Assembly (NCBI RefSeq): GCF_001866665.1
Contig: NZ_MLYO01000079.1
Span: forward strand, 1 to 57,622
Length of the DNA: 57,622 bases
Direction of reading: 5' to 3'
Origin: Streptomyces monashensis
GTDB lineage: Bacteria > Actinomycetota > Actinomycetes > Streptomycetales > Streptomycetaceae
Made by a program: the position numbers and the translations under genes. The stretch's first letter is position 1. The number at the start of each line of letters is the position of its first letter. This document shows positions 33,475-41,463 of this stretch, one piece after another. The notes under the pieces are model-generated. The model was not told the DNA's origin, did not search any database, and was given only the letters and a program-made list of their open reading frames with translations.

Positions 33475-34740
33475 TCAGTACGGTCGGGTCGTTCGGTCCA
33501 GGCGGACGACGACGATGGCGATGTCGTCGTTTGCGCCGCTGGCGAGGCCGAGGCGGGCGAGGAGCGCGTCGGCGAGGTGTTCCGCGCCGAACTCGGTGCA
33601 GGTGGCGAGTGTGGAGGTCAGGCGGGCCAGGCCGGTGTCGATGTCCTCACCGCGGCGTTCGATCAGGCCGTCGGTGTAGAGGACGAGGGTGTCGCCGGGG
33701 GTGTAGCTCGTGTTGGCCTGGGGGCGGGGGATGTGTTCGGGACGGGCGCCCAGCGGTGGGTCAGTGGCCTGGTCCAGCAAATCCCAGGAGCCGTCCGGGT
33801 GCAGCAGGACGGGCGGGGGGTGGCCGGCACTGCTGTAGACGAGCAGACAGCTGTGGCCGTCGACGAGGACCTGGACGGCGGTGGCGGCCAGTGCCCCCTC
33901 GACCGAGCGCGCGTACAGCCCCAGGACCTCCAGGGCCTGGGCGGGGCCGTGGACGGTGCGGGTGGCGGCGCTCAGCGCGCTGCGCAGCCTGCCCATGACG
34001 GTGGCGGCCGACAGCCCGTGGCCGACCACGTCGCCGACCGCGACGGTGAAACGGTCCGCGGGCAGGTCCACCGCGTCGTACCAGTCACCGCACACGTTCA
34101 GTGACCCGGTCGCGGGCAGGTAGCGCACCGCGATATTCGGGTGCCGGGCCAGGTCCGGGGAATGGAGCATGGCCTCTTGCAGGGCGACGGCGACGCGTCG
34201 TTCACGGGCGTGGGCCTGCCGCAGTTCCTCGTTCAGCTGCTGCAGCTGCCGGGCCCGGGCGTACAGCTCGGCCTCCATGGCCGCTTCCCGGCCGGGGCTG
34301 AACGCGGACTGGTGCGCGGTGCGGTGGGCGCGGACGACGTCGGTCATGTCCTCGGAGCGGTGGATGATCCAGGCGACCCTTCCGTCCGGGCCGAGGACGG
34401 GCACGTTGATCGCGGTCCACCACCGCTCCTTGAACACCTCAGGGTTGTCGGGCACCGGGATGTCGTACTTCTGCAACGCCATGTGATCGGTCTGGCCGGT
34501 GGACAGGACCCGGTGCAGTGACTCTTTGAGTGTCTCCACCCCGTCGGCCTCCGGGTCGGCGGGGTTGTCCGGGAAGGCGTCGAAGAGGTACTGCCCCAGC
34601 AGCTCGGCCCGGCTCCGTCCGGTCACTTCGCAGAAGGCCTGGTTGGCAGCCGTGATCACCAGGTCCGTGCCCAGCACCAGGCACGGGCTCGGAAGGGCGG
34701 CGAACACCCCCGGGTAGTCGATCTGCGGTGTCACACGCAT
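33475..34740 (-). CDS. PAS-PP2C (SpoIIE-type) serine phosphatase
   Basis: A 421-residue soluble signalling phosphatase. The PAS domain covers ~8-130 (LPSPCLVLGTDLVITAANQA; RVAWIIHRSEDMTD). A coiled-coil linker spans ~150-190 and the PP2C/SpoIIE domain ~200-415, with GDWYD (218-222), GDVVGHG (236-242), YTDGL (355-359) and NDDIA (404-408) supplying the metal ligands. It would dephosphorylate an anti-anti-sigma factor in response to a signal sensed by the PAS domain. The ATG at 34740 has GGGAA-like sequence upstream. The HATPase-like gene begins 132 bases downstream, and no STAS-domain target is encoded in the window. Confidence 0.92.
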   Translation of the reverse strand: MRVTPQIDYPGVFAALPSPCLVLGTDLVITAANQAFCEVTGRSRAELLGQYLFDAFPDNPADPEADGVETLKESLHRVLSTGQTDHMALQKYDIPVPDNPEVFKERWWTAINVPVLGPDGRVAWIIHRSEDMTDVVRAHRTAHQSAFSPGREAAMEAELYARARQLQQLNEELRQAHARERRVAVALQEAMLHSPDLARHPNIAVRYLPATGSLNVCGDWYDAVDLPADRFTVAVGDVVGHGLSAATVMGRLRSALSAATRTVHGPAQALEVLGLYARSVEGALAATAVQVLVDGHSCLLVYSSAGHPPPVLLHPDGSWDLLDQATDPPLGARPEHIPRPQANTSYTPGDTLVLYTDGLIERRGEDIDTGLARLTSTLATCTEFGAEHLADALLARLGLASGANDDIAIVVVRLDRTTRPY

Positions 34741-34913
34741 TCCCTGCCAGTGGCTCGCTCCTCAATCTACGGAACATCCGGCTCCCTCGCCCGCCGAGCC
34801 TGCTCGCGGGAAGCGGGCCCGCGGCGGTGTCGTCAGATGGTGTGGGACAGCGTGCAGAGGCGGACGCAGGGCCGGGCGATGCGACGCCTGGTGCCGGGTC
34901 CTAGGCTTCGGAC

Positions 34914-35555
34914 ATGACCGAGATCAGGACCACGACGCCCCGCGACGCCTTCGAGCTGCTGCTGGCCGGCAACCAGCGCTTCGTCGCCGGCACCCCCGAG
35001 CACCCGAACCAGGACGCCACCCGCCGCGCCGAGATCGCACCGTCCCAGCAGCCCTTCGCCGTGCTGTTCGGCTGTTCCGACTCCCGGCTGGCCGCCGAGA
35101 TCATCTTCGACCACGGCCTGGGCGACCTGTTCGTGGTGCGCACCGCAGGCCACGTCATGGGCCCGGAGGTGCTGGGCAGCATCGAGTACGGCGTGGACAT
35201 CCTCGGCGCGCCCTTGGTCGTGGTGCTCGGTCACGACTCGTGTGGCGCGGTCGGCGCGGCGTGCGCCGCGCTGGAGGACGGCATGGCACCGTCCGGGTAC
35301 GTCCGGGACGTCGTCGAGCGGGTGACCCCGAGCGTGCTGGCGGCTCGGGCCGCCGGACACGTGGAGCCGGAGGAGATCCTCGCCGAGCACGTAAGGCATA
35401 CCGTCGACCTGCTGCTGGACCGCTCCCGGGTGCTCGCCGGGAAGGTCGCCGCCGGGCAGGCCGCCGTGGTGGGCCTGTGCTACCGGCTGGCCGACGGCAG
35501 CGCCCGGCTCGTCGCGGCCCGCGGCCTCGATGCGGCAGTGCCGGCCGCGTCCTGA
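34914..35555 (+). CDS. Beta-class carbonic anhydrase
   Basis: A 213-residue zinc enzyme interconverting CO2 and bicarbonate. Zinc ligands are C54 and, with the D56/R58 pair, CSDSR (54-58), then H107 and C110 (GHDSCG). FVVRTAGHVMGPEVLGSIEY between them is typical of the beta class. There is no signal peptide, so it is cytoplasmic. It is monocistronic, divergent from the PAS-PP2C gene, and converges on the tsaC-like gene with a 46-base gap. The Shine-Dalgarno sequence is poor; the ATG at 34914 is the only sensible start. Confidence 0.95.
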   Translation: MTEIRTTTPRDAFELLLAGNQRFVAGTPEHPNQDATRRAEIAPSQQPFAVLFGCSDSRLAAEIIFDHGLGDLFVVRTAGHVMGPEVLGSIEYGVDILGAPLVVVLGHDSCGAVGAACAALEDGMAPSGYVRDVVERVTPSVLAARAAGHVEPEEILAEHVRHTVDLLLDRSRVLAGKVAAGQAAVVGLCYRLADGSARLVAARGLDAAVPAAS

Positions 35556-35601
35556 CCCCTACGGCCGTGGCAGCTCAGGCACGCCACCACACCGATGCCG
35601 G

Positions 35602-36579
35602 TCACACGGTGGGCCGGGGCCCCGCGGCGCGGCGGAGCCGGTTGGCGATCGCCAGTCCCAGCCCTTCCTCCGTCGGCAGGGACGCGATGATGAGGTCGCA
35701 CCCCTGCTGGTCGAGCTCGCGCAGGAACCCGTACAGCTCGCGCGCGTAGGCAGCCATCGAAGCGGGGACCGCCGCCACAGCGTGCGCCTTCACCGCAGCA
35801 TCGGCGAAGGCAGGGGGAAGAAAGACGCCCACCCGATGCCCCAACTCCTGCGCGAGCTCCGCCTCGGCGACCACCTTCTCCGGCTCGACAAGAACGACCC
35901 GCGCCCGCGGCGCGTAGTGGGACGGATGCTGGCCCGGCACCCGAACGCGGCTGGTCGAGGGGACAGCAAGTGAGCACCCCAGCACCGCTTCGAGATCCTC
36001 GCGCGACACCCCGCCGGGCCGAAGGATGACCGGAGCGTCGCCGGTGGCGTCGACGATGGTCGACTCGACGCCGACCTCGCAGGGACCGCCGTCCAGGACC
36101 ATGTCGACACCGTCACCCAGCTCGGCACGGACATGGTCCGCCGTCGTGGGGCTGACCGAGCCGAAGCGGTTGGCGGACGGGGCCGTGATACCTCCGCCGA
36201 AGGCTGACAGCAGCGCGAGTGCAACAGGGTGGTCGGGCACACGCACGGCCACCGTCTGAAGGCCACCCGTTGCTTCGAGAGGCACCCGGCGACCGCGCCG
36301 CAGGACCAGCGTCAGTGGCCCCGGCCAGAAGTGTTCGGCCAGCAGGCGAGCCGCCGGGGGCACGTCCTGGACCCAGTCGTCCAGGCGATCCGCGCTGCCG
36401 ATGTGGACGATCAGCGGGTGGGAGGGTGGACGTCCCTTGACCTGGAAGATGCGCGCGACGGCGGCGGGGTCCTCGGCGTTGGCGCCCAGTCCGTAGACGG
36501 TTTCGGTCGGGAGCGCCACCAGGCCGCCGGTACGCAGCACACCTGCTGCCTTCTCGATGTCATTGGTGCTTGCGGTCAC
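35602..36579 (-). CDS. Threonylcarbamoyl-AMP synthase (Sua5/YwlC/TsaC family)
   Basis: A 325-residue enzyme that makes L-threonylcarbamoyl-AMP from Thr, bicarbonate and ATP for the t6A37 modification of ANN-decoding tRNAs. The YrdC domain (residues ~5-200) shows PTETVYGLGANA near 24-35, the KGRPPSHPLIVH motif at 48-59, and TAPSANRFGSVSPT. The C-terminal Sua5 extension (~210-325) places it with long Sua5 rather than short TsaC. Carbonic anhydrase next door supplies bicarbonate, one of its substrates, a suggestive pairing. Streptomyces usually carries a housekeeping Sua5 near prfA/prmC, so this may be a second copy. Confidence 0.92.
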   Translation of the reverse strand: MTASTNDIEKAAGVLRTGGLVALPTETVYGLGANAEDPAAVARIFQVKGRPPSHPLIVHIGSADRLDDWVQDVPPAARLLAEHFWPGPLTLVLRRGRRVPLEATGGLQTVAVRVPDHPVALALLSAFGGGITAPSANRFGSVSPTTADHVRAELGDGVDMVLDGGPCEVGVESTIVDATGDAPVILRPGGVSREDLEAVLGCSLAVPSTSRVRVPGQHPSHYAPRARVVLVEPEKVVAEAELAQELGHRVGVFLPPAFADAAVKAHAVAAVPASMAAYARELYGFLRELDQQGCDLIIASLPTEEGLGLAIANRLRRAAGPRPTV

Positions 36580-36639
36580 TCGGCCATCCTAGGACGGCGA
36601 GGTCGTGATCAATCTCAGTGCCAACCACGGTTCCCGTTT

Positions 36640-36826
36640 CGCGATCAGCTGCTCGGCGCCAACGGCTGTTCCGTTGTTCCCCGAGGCCGTCTCACGGCGG
36701 CAAAGATCCTCAGAGAGACCGCCGGGATCACGCGCTTGACGTCGAAGAGCGCCTGCGCACGGCACAACGGGACTGCGCCTCGGCCCGTGTCGTCCGGCAA
36801 CCGCGAACGTCACCGCCTCAGTGCGT
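36640..36826 (+). pseudogene. IS110-family transposase fragment
   Basis: The frame reads RLTAAKILRETAGITRLTSK, then SACARHNGTAPRPVSSGNRE and RHRLS, the helix-hairpin-helix/transposase_20 region of DEDD (IS110-type) transposases. About 50 residues survive. The N-terminal catalytic half and the C-terminus are gone. Confidence 0.75.
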
Positions 36827-37210
36827 ATCCGGAGGAGTTGGAACGAGGCTCGGCCATCCATGGCCCGCTTGAGCGTGGCCCACGACCGGCAACCTGTGGC
36901 AGGTCGAACGGGCGCCCTGCCGGTTCGCGCTCGCGCCGGGCGTTGACCGGGCCGGGTGGCGGGTGCGCATCAGGTGGGCAAAGAACCAGGGTGCGCAACA
37001 TGCTCCGCCCGCCTGGTTCTCCGAGCGCCCGGGCGGTCATCTGTCGCGACCACGACGAGGGCTGCGCCCAGGGGGCCGCATATCCGTCGGAATGTTCAAC
37101 TCGGGTCCCATGACGCCGAGTTATGAACTTCCCGATGTTTCCCCGCCGCCACGCAGGTGGCCGAATACTTCTCCTTACGGAAACCGCTGCGGTTTCGTTC
37201 ACCGCGTACC
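36827..37210. other. Gene-poor stretch with a small perfect inverted repeat
   Basis: No gene is seen between the two transposase remnants. AGAACCAGG (36982-36990) and CCTGGTTCT (37012-37020) form a perfect 9-bp inverted repeat with a 21-base loop. It could be an old terminator or an IS-end trace. Confidence 0.4.
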
Positions 37211-37663
37211 AGGAAGTACACAGCCCGCCTGCCCTCAAAAGATCTCGGATGTTGCGCAAGCGGCTGTATGACCGCAGGGGCCTCAACGGGATCGCGTGTG
37301 GACGTTCCGTACCGGGACGGCCTGGCGGGATGTGCCTGAGCGGTACGGGCCATGGGCCACGCCGCATACCCGATTTCGCCGGTGGGCGTTGGACGGCACG
37401 TTCGAGCGGATGCTCCGTGCCGCCCAGTCCCGGGCGGACGCCGCCGGCGACGTCGACTGGCTGGTGTCGGTCGACTCCACCATCGTCCGCGCCCACCAGC
37501 ATGCCCCCGGCTTTCGACCGCGATACCTCCACGCGGCGCAACGTGGTGGAACGGTGCTTTCAACAAGCTGAGGCAGTGGCGCGGCATCGCTGCCCGGTAC
37601 GACAAGACAACCGAGTCCCACCAATCAGCCCTCACCATCGCAGCCCTGCTGATGTGGGCGTGA
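37211..37663 (+). pseudogene. IS5-family transposase remnant, internally deleted
   Basis: The N-terminal half is readable as FRTGTAWRDVPERYGPWATP, then FRRWALDGTFERMLRAAQSR and WLVSVDSTIVRAHQHA (37300-37505). After a deletion and frame change it jumps to TSTRRNVVERCF, FNKLRQWRGIAARYDKTTES and LTIAALLMWA with a stop at 37661-37663. The region holding the second catalytic Asp is lost, so it is inactive. Confidence 0.82.
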
Positions 37664-37864
37664 CGTTTGACGGCAGGGCCTGGACCACGACCGTGATCGC
37701 CGCGCTCACTCTTCCGCACAGGCGCATGGACGAGCAGGTGTCAGCCTTCACCACCGACGGCCGTGCGCTACGCGGAGTCCGCACGAGCTCTGCTGGAGCA
37801 GGCTGACGAGTCCGGCCTCGTGAGTTGGCCCCGAACCCACGGGCTGGTGGTGACCGTCGGTGAT

Positions 37865-38767
37865 TCACCGCCGACGGGAGATGGCGACGCCGGTCAGGCA
37901 GAGGACGCCGCCGACGAGCCCGTATGCCGTCGGGATCTCGGCGAGCAGCAGCCACGACAACATCACCGACACGGCCGGAACGGCGTAGGTCACCGCGGAA
38001 AGCCGGCCGGCGTTCATGCGGCGCAGCGCGTACGCCCACGCGGTGAAACCGATCGCTGTGGGGAACACGCCCAGGTAGACGGCGCCGAGCACCGCTCCGA
38101 CGGACGCCACCTGCAACTCGCCGGCCAGTCGCGGCACCCAGGGCAGCAGGACCACGGTGGCGACGACACAGCCCAGCCAAATCGCGGCGAGCCCGTCGAC
38201 GTGGCGCAGCGTGACCTTCTGGATCATGACGCCCGCGGCGTAGAGCACGGCGGCCAGCAGGCACAGCAGAACGCCTGCCCAGTCACGCTGTGCGGTGGCC
38301 CCGGTCGCGATGATCGCGGTTCCGCCCAGCGCGACGAGCGAGCCGACGATGAGAGATCGTGAGAAGCCTTCACCGAGGAACTTCCCGGCAGCGACAGCGA
38401 CAATCAGCGGCGCGAGGTTCACCAGCAATGCCGCGGTCCCGGCATCGACATGCCGTTCCCCCGCGTTGAGAGCGACGGTGTAGCCGGCGAGCCACAGCAC
38501 GGCGTACGCCGCGATCAGCAGGAACGCCTTGCGGGACAGGCGGACGCGGACCGCCCGCCTGGCCGCCGCGATCACTGTGAGCGTGACGGCCGCGACGCCT
38601 AGCCGGAGCAGCGCCAGCGGCGCAGGGGACAGCGCGTTCCCAACGCCGCGGATGGCGACGAATGCCGAGGCCCACAGCATCACCGCGAGCCCGGCGGCTG
38701 CCGCGATCTTGCCGATGTCTGTCCTGCTGGCGCCAGTGGGCCGGGCGGTCTCAACTAGATCGGTCAC
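37865..38767 (-). CDS. DMT-superfamily exporter (EamA family)
   Basis: A 300-residue integral membrane protein with ten predicted transmembrane helices in two EamA repeats, at about residues 20-145 and 160-295. LRLGVAAVTLTVIAAAR and AALLVNLAPLIVAVAAGKFL in the first half, and VSVMLSWLLLAEIPTAYGLV in the second, are typical. Such proteins export amino acids or other small metabolites; the substrate is unknown. It is divergent from the LysR regulator, with an 81-base gap containing an inverted repeat, the classic arrangement of a LysR-controlled exporter. Confidence 0.92.
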   Translation of the reverse strand: MTDLVETARPTGASRTDIGKIAAAAGLAVMLWASAFVAIRGVGNALSPAPLALLRLGVAAVTLTVIAAARRAVRVRLSRKAFLLIAAYAVLWLAGYTVALNAGERHVDAGTAALLVNLAPLIVAVAAGKFLGEGFSRSLIVGSLVALGGTAIIATGATAQRDWAGVLLCLLAAVLYAAGVMIQKVTLRHVDGLAAIWLGCVVATVVLLPWVPRLAGELQVASVGAVLGAVYLGVFPTAIGFTAWAYALRRMNAGRLSAVTYAVPAVSVMLSWLLLAEIPTAYGLVGGVLCLTGVAISRRR

Positions 38768-38791
38768 CCAGGCATCGTCATCCCTACTTCC

Positions 38792-38818
38792 GTACAGAAC
38801 AAGCGATGAGTTCTATAC
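38792..38818. promoter_or_regulatory. Inverted repeat, probable LysR binding site
   Basis: GTACAGAAC (38792-38800) and GTTCTATAC (38810-38818) are inverted repeats with one mismatch and a 9-base spacer. They lie in the 81-base gap between the divergent exporter and LysR genes, where a LysR autoregulatory/activation site would be expected. Confidence 0.6.
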
Positions 38819-38848
38819 ATCTGTTAAGCAAGGCTGTACATTCGCAGC

Positions 38849-39751
38849 ATGCTGGACATCCCACGACTCCGCGTCCTGAGGGCGGTCGTCGCGACGGGTT
38901 CGATCCGCGCGAGCGCCTCCGCGCTCGGCTACACACCGTCCGCGGTGAGCCAGCAGCTCGCCACACTGCAACGGGAGACCGGACTGCAGCTGTTCGAACG
39001 GTCCGGTCGTGGCATCGAGCCCACCCCGGCCGGCCGGACCCTCGCTGCCGAGGCCGACACGTTGTTCGAGGCGTTCAGCCGGGTCGAGCGGGTCGTCGGC
39101 GATCTGCGCGCCGGTCGGGTCGGCAGCCTTTCGATCGGCTACTTCGGCTCGGCCGGCGCGGCGTGGCTGGCGCCGACCGTCGCCGCTCTGCGTGCAGAGT
39201 TCCCCGACCTCCGGCTGGAGCTGCTGCTGACCGAGTTCACGCCGGCCGACCCGGATATCGACATCTTCGTGGAGGAGATGGGTGTCGAGCGCCCGGGGGC
39301 CGTCGATGTGCACAGGCTCGCCGAGGATCCCTACCTCGCCGTCGTCCGCGTCGACGACCCACTCGCCGAGGCGGCGGTGGTGCCCTTGGCAGAGCTCGCC
39401 GAGCGGCATTGGGTGGACAACGACCTCCGCCAAGGGGCGTGCCGCCAGGTGCTTCTCAATGCCTGCGCGCAAGCCGGGTTCTCCCCGAGTTTCGTGGTGG
39501 AAACTCACGACTACCGGACCGCAATGTCCTTCGTGGCAACGGGAATCGGGCTGACCGTGGTGCCGGCACTCGGTATCGGCGAGCTGCCGGAGTACCTGAC
39601 GACCGTCGCCCTGGCGTCCCCCACCCCGGTCCGGTATCTCAGTCTCGCGGTGAAGAAGTCGATTGCGCGGCACCCCGCTGCCCAGCGCGCTGTCGAGCTG
39701 CTGGAAGGCCTGGTGCGCGCGGCAAATCCCGAGCTGGCTGATGGGCCTTGA
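38849..39751 (+). CDS. LysR-family transcriptional regulator
   Basis: A 300-residue regulator. The N-terminal winged helix-turn-helix is at ~1-60 (LRAVVATGSIRASASALGYT-PSAVSQQLATLQ), followed by the linker helix and a two-lobed LysR substrate-binding domain at ~90-295. It probably controls the divergent EamA exporter and itself through the inverted repeat in the shared gap (inference from arrangement). The ATG at 38849 has weak ribosome-binding-site sequence upstream. It is normal length for the family. Confidence 0.93.
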   Translation: MLDIPRLRVLRAVVATGSIRASASALGYTPSAVSQQLATLQRETGLQLFERSGRGIEPTPAGRTLAAEADTLFEAFSRVERVVGDLRAGRVGSLSIGYFGSAGAAWLAPTVAALRAEFPDLRLELLLTEFTPADPDIDIFVEEMGVERPGAVDVHRLAEDPYLAVVRVDDPLAEAAVVPLAELAERHWVDNDLRQGACRQVLLNACAQAGFSPSFVVETHDYRTAMSFVATGIGLTVVPALGIGELPEYLTTVALASPTPVRYLSLAVKKSIARHPAAQRAVELLEGLVRAANPELADGP

Positions 39752-40016
39752 GGCAGCACGCGCCGCATTTTCGACCCTGCCCGCCGTACCGAAGGCATTG
39801 TTCGCGTCGGCCGGTTCAGTCGAACAGCCCGGGACCCACTCATTGCCGGAGCTGCGCTTGCGACAACGCTGTCCGCCGACTGCGGTCGCGTCGCCGGCCG
39901 CTGCGTTCTTGTTCCTCGTCATCGCACCGGCTCCAGGTTGCCGCTCATCGGCCGGGCCCCCGGAACGGGCACTGAGCCCACATGCGGCGCCCCACCGGGC
40001 GGCGGAGAATGGGAAT

Positions 40017-40673
40017 GTGATCTTCCGCGACGGGCGGGCAGGTGGGCGGGCAATCCCCTGGCGGCCGTCGACCGTATACAAAGGTGTGTCGGGTTTCCGG
40101 TTCCCCGGGGGCCGCCTTTCGGACGAGGCTCTGCTGTCCGGGCTGGCCACGGGCGATCCGGAGCTCGCGGTCGTCTTCGTACGAAGGTTCCAGCACCGGG
40201 TCTTCGGGGTCGCCATGGCTGTCACCGGGGATGAGCAACTGGCCGAGGACATTGCCCAGTCGACGTTCGAACGTGCGTGGCGCCACGCCCAGATCTACGA
40301 CTCACGCCGTGGCTCGGTCGCCACCTGGCTGACGAGCATCGCGCACAACCTCGCCGTCGACGCCGTCCGCGCCCGGCGGGCCGAGCCGATGGCACCCGAG
40401 GACCTCGACGCCCTCATCGGCGCCGTCACCGAGACCCCCGAGCACTGGGCCCTGGCCGACGAGACCTCCGCCCAGCTGCGGGCCGCCGTGGCACGGCTGC
40501 CCCGGGAACAGGCCCGCGCTCTGGTGATGGCGGGCATCTACGGCATGACCGCCCAGCAGATCGCCGACACGGAGCGGATCCCGCTGGGCACCGCCAAGAC
40601 GCGGATCAGGGCCGCCATGGGCAAACTGCGCACCTCGCTCGCGCCCGCCAAGGGAGGCGACCATGTCCAGTGA
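40017..40673 (+). CDS. ECF sigma factor (SigK-like)
   Basis: A 218-residue extracytoplasmic-function sigma factor from the GTG at 40017, which follows GGCGGAG; an alternative GTG at 40086 would remove 23 poorly conserved residues. Region 2 is readable as FGVAMAVTGDEQLAEDIAQS then TFERAWRHA, with SVATWLTSIAHNLAVDAVR. Region 4 is LPREQARALVMAGIYGMTAQ then QIADTERIPLGTAKTRIRAA. The next gene overlaps by 11 bases and encodes a zinc-finger anti-sigma factor, so the pair forms a transmembrane stress switch like SigK-RskA (family knowledge). Confidence 0.92.
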   Translation: MIFRDGRAGGRAIPWRPSTVYKGVSGFRFPGGRLSDEALLSGLATGDPELAVVFVRRFQHRVFGVAMAVTGDEQLAEDIAQSTFERAWRHAQIYDSRRGSVATWLTSIAHNLAVDAVRARRAEPMAPEDLDALIGAVTETPEHWALADETSAQLRAAVARLPREQARALVMAGIYGMTAQQIADTERIPLGTAKTRIRAAMGKLRTSLAPAKGGDHVQ

Positions 40674-41430
40674 CGCGCACTGCGAGCGGCTGCGGGAGAT
40701 CGGCGCCGAGCTGGCGCTGGGCGTGCTGCCCGGCCGGGAGCGAGCCGAGGCACTCGCCCATCTGGACCGGTGCGCGGACTGCCGGGAGTACGTCCGCCAG
40801 CTCATCCTGGTCGGCGATCGGCTCGTCGGCCTGCTGCCCGGTCGCGAGCCACCGCTCGGCTTCGAGACCAGGGCGGCGCGCAGGCTGGCCCAGCAGGCAG
40901 GGGCGAGCGAGCCCGCCGCGGGCGCCTTCGGCCGCGCGACCCGGGATCTGCGCGGGCGCGCCAAGCGGGCCCGGATGCGGCTCGCGGCCGTCGCCGCCGC
41001 GCTCACCATCGCGGTCGGGTTCGCCGGCTGGGGAATCGGCACCGCCGTCGAGAACGTCGTCGCCTCGTCCGGTCCCCCCACCGAGGCCGAGCCCATGCTG
41101 GTCGGGAACATGGTCTCCACGGCGAGCGGCGGCGGCACCGTCGGTGAGGTCTACGCCCACCCGGGCAGCCCCGGCTGGGTCTTCGTCTCCGTCGCTCTCA
41201 CCGGCCCGCATGCCTCGTACTCCGGCAGGGTCACCTGCGTCCTCGAGCACTCCGACGGCACGACCGTCCGCGTCGGCGACTTCCCCCTGAGCGGTGGACA
41301 CGGCGAGTGGGGGGTGTCTGCCCCTGGCGACCTGTCGACCCTCTCGGGCGCCCGGCTGACCACGCTCGACGGCGCCGTCCTCGCCACGGCCCACCTGCGC
41401 ACGGGTCACGTCGTGGAGCCGGAGACCTGA
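40663..41430 (+). CDS. Anti-sigma factor (RskA/ZAS type)
   Basis: A 255-residue membrane protein. The cytoplasmic N-terminal zinc-binding anti-sigma domain carries the H-x3-C-x2-C motif (HLDRCADC, residues ~30-37). A single transmembrane helix is near 109-127 (LAAVAAALTIAVGFAGWGIG). The C-terminal ~125 residues form the extracytoplasmic RskA-like sensor (WVFVSVALTGPHASYSGRVT; HGEWGVSAPGDLS). It overlaps the sigma gene by 11 bases, so they are co-translated. The likely action is to hold the sigma factor at the membrane until proteolysis or a redox signal frees it. Confidence 0.92.
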   Translation: MSSDAHCERLREIGAELALGVLPGRERAEALAHLDRCADCREYVRQLILVGDRLVGLLPGREPPLGFETRAARRLAQQAGASEPAAGAFGRATRDLRGRAKRARMRLAAVAAALTIAVGFAGWGIGTAVENVVASSGPPTEAEPMLVGNMVSTASGGGTVGEVYAHPGSPGWVFVSVALTGPHASYSGRVTCVLEHSDGTTVRVGDFPLSGGHGEWGVSAPGDLSTLSGARLTTLDGAVLATAHLRTGHVVEPET

Positions 41431-41463
41431 GCCGAACGACACGTGAAGGCCGCTTGACACCGC

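Noticed and set aside
32704..34104. A 466-residue plus-strand open frame
   Set aside because: It runs antisense through the HATPase-like and PAS-PP2C genes, which have clear domain motifs on the minus strand.
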